This document shows, piece after piece, positions 63,753-64,000 of a DNA stretch of 64,000 bases; position 1 is the stretch's first letter, and every line of letters begins with the position of its first letter. The notes beneath the pieces were generated by a model. The model worked only from the letters and a program-made list of their open reading frames with translations, was not told the origin of the DNA and did no database searches. This stretch comes from JADCCX01 sp031431475. Its GTDB lineage: Bacteria; Pseudomonadota; Alphaproteobacteria; Rhizobiales; Beijerinckiaceae. Position numbers and translations under genes: made by a program. The DNA lies in assembly GCA_031431475.1 (NCBI GenBank), contig JANPDL010000008.1:1-64000 (forward strand). Direction: 5' to 3'.

Positions 63753-64000
63753 CTATTTCCGCTTCGCCAGCCAGATCACATGCCGCGTGCCGGATCTGCC
63801 ACGATGGGCGCGCACGCCGATTTCCTCGACGCTGAAGCCCGCCTTGCGCAGGCGCTGGGTAAATCCGGCATCCGGCCCCATCGACCACACCGCGAGGATG
63901 CCGCCGGGCTTGAGCGCCGCGAGGGACAGCGCGAGCCCCTGCATGTCGTAGAGCCTGTCGTTGGATTTGCGCGTCATGGCCTCGGGGCCGTTGTCGACAT
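63753..64000 (-). CDS. Spermidine synthase-like protein, partial (C-terminus)
   Basis: The frame is open to the window edge, giving 81 visible codons. The segment VDNGPEAMTRKSNDRLYD, followed by LKPGGILAVWSMGPD and a basic C-terminus, is characteristic of spermidine-synthase-like SAM-dependent proteins. The ATG at 63977 is internal, because coding sequence continues before it. Catalytic residues lie outside the window, so a true polyamine role is unproven. Confidence 0.8.
   Translation of the reverse strand, partial: VDNGPEAMTRKSNDRLYDMQGLALSLAALKPGGILAVWSMGPDAGFTQRLRKAGFSVEEIGVRAHRGRSGTRHVIWLAKRK

Overview
The window is a GC-rich, densely packed chromosomal segment of an alphaproteobacterium, most likely a member of the Hyphomicrobiales (Rhizobiales). 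The evidence is the order ispH-thrB-rnhA, a class I lysyl-tRNA synthetase, hemW-rdgB-rph divergent from hrcA, a two-subunit methylmalonyl-CoA mutase, and a RIME-like mosaic palindrome (43055-43175) of the kind common in rhizobial intergenic DNA. No rRNA, tRNA, CRISPR array, prophage or intact insertion sequence was seen. The genus could not be named from sequence alone.

Layout. 1-900: a Doc/AbrB-type toxin-antitoxin operon with palindromic operators. 900-8430: a DUF937 protein, MATE and CPA2 transporters, ispH-thrB-rnhA, a small DUF6356-like protein and an Lrp-type regulator. 8440-18800: class I LysRS, glcE-glcF (no glcD), a lipoprotein hydrolase, the methylmalonyl-CoA mutase pair and dapD. 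18850-22880: a small membrane protein, a TPP riboswitch driving a thiamine-precursor ABC permease and binding protein, an acetylpolyamine amidohydrolase-like deacetylase and a GNAT protein. 23000-27900: leuB, small membrane proteins, two 90-bp direct repeats, a divergent methyltransferase/LysR pair, an orphan antitoxin-type HTH gene followed by an in-frame HigA remnant, and a RidA protein. 28025-30880: a complete EF-P beta-lysylation module (epmB-epmA divergent from efp). 31000-37930: a WbaP-type glycosyl-1-phosphate transferase, an M20 amidohydrolase, glnD, grpE with a possible heat-shock promoter, and an unrecognised protein.

38000-48530 looks like one nutrient-salvage locus. A LysR regulator, an ArgE-type deacetylase and a PLP-dependent cystathionine lyase/synthase-type enzyme lie divergent from a full dipeptide-type ABC transporter plus an M20 dipeptidase. 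Uptake, N-deacylation or peptide hydrolysis, and C-S bond chemistry could act in sequence on N-acyl or peptidyl sulfur amino acids; this is inference.

50879-56187 is the most interesting region: a five-gene, translationally coupled operon of a YihV-like PfkB kinase, a YihT/LacD-like class I aldolase, an L-fucose-isomerase-fold isomerase, a Gfo/Idh/MocA-fold NAD enzyme and a hydroxypyruvate-isomerase-like TIM barrel. Isomerase, kinase and aldolase form the logic of an Embden-Meyerhof-type sulfosugar (or other ketose) pathway. The kinase keeps the Lys27 and Arg138 positions I recall as sulfonate contacts in E. coli YihV. The Gfo/Idh/MocA gene could supply an NAD-dependent glycosidase or dehydrogenase. 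No transporter, sulfolactaldehyde enzyme or regulator lies beside it, so the substrate is open.

The right end holds a DFR-like reductase, hemW-rdgB-rph, hrcA (no longer next to grpE, which lies 23 kb away), a Bug-type binding protein with a split AtuA-like pair, and the 3' end of a spermidine-synthase-like gene cut by the window edge.
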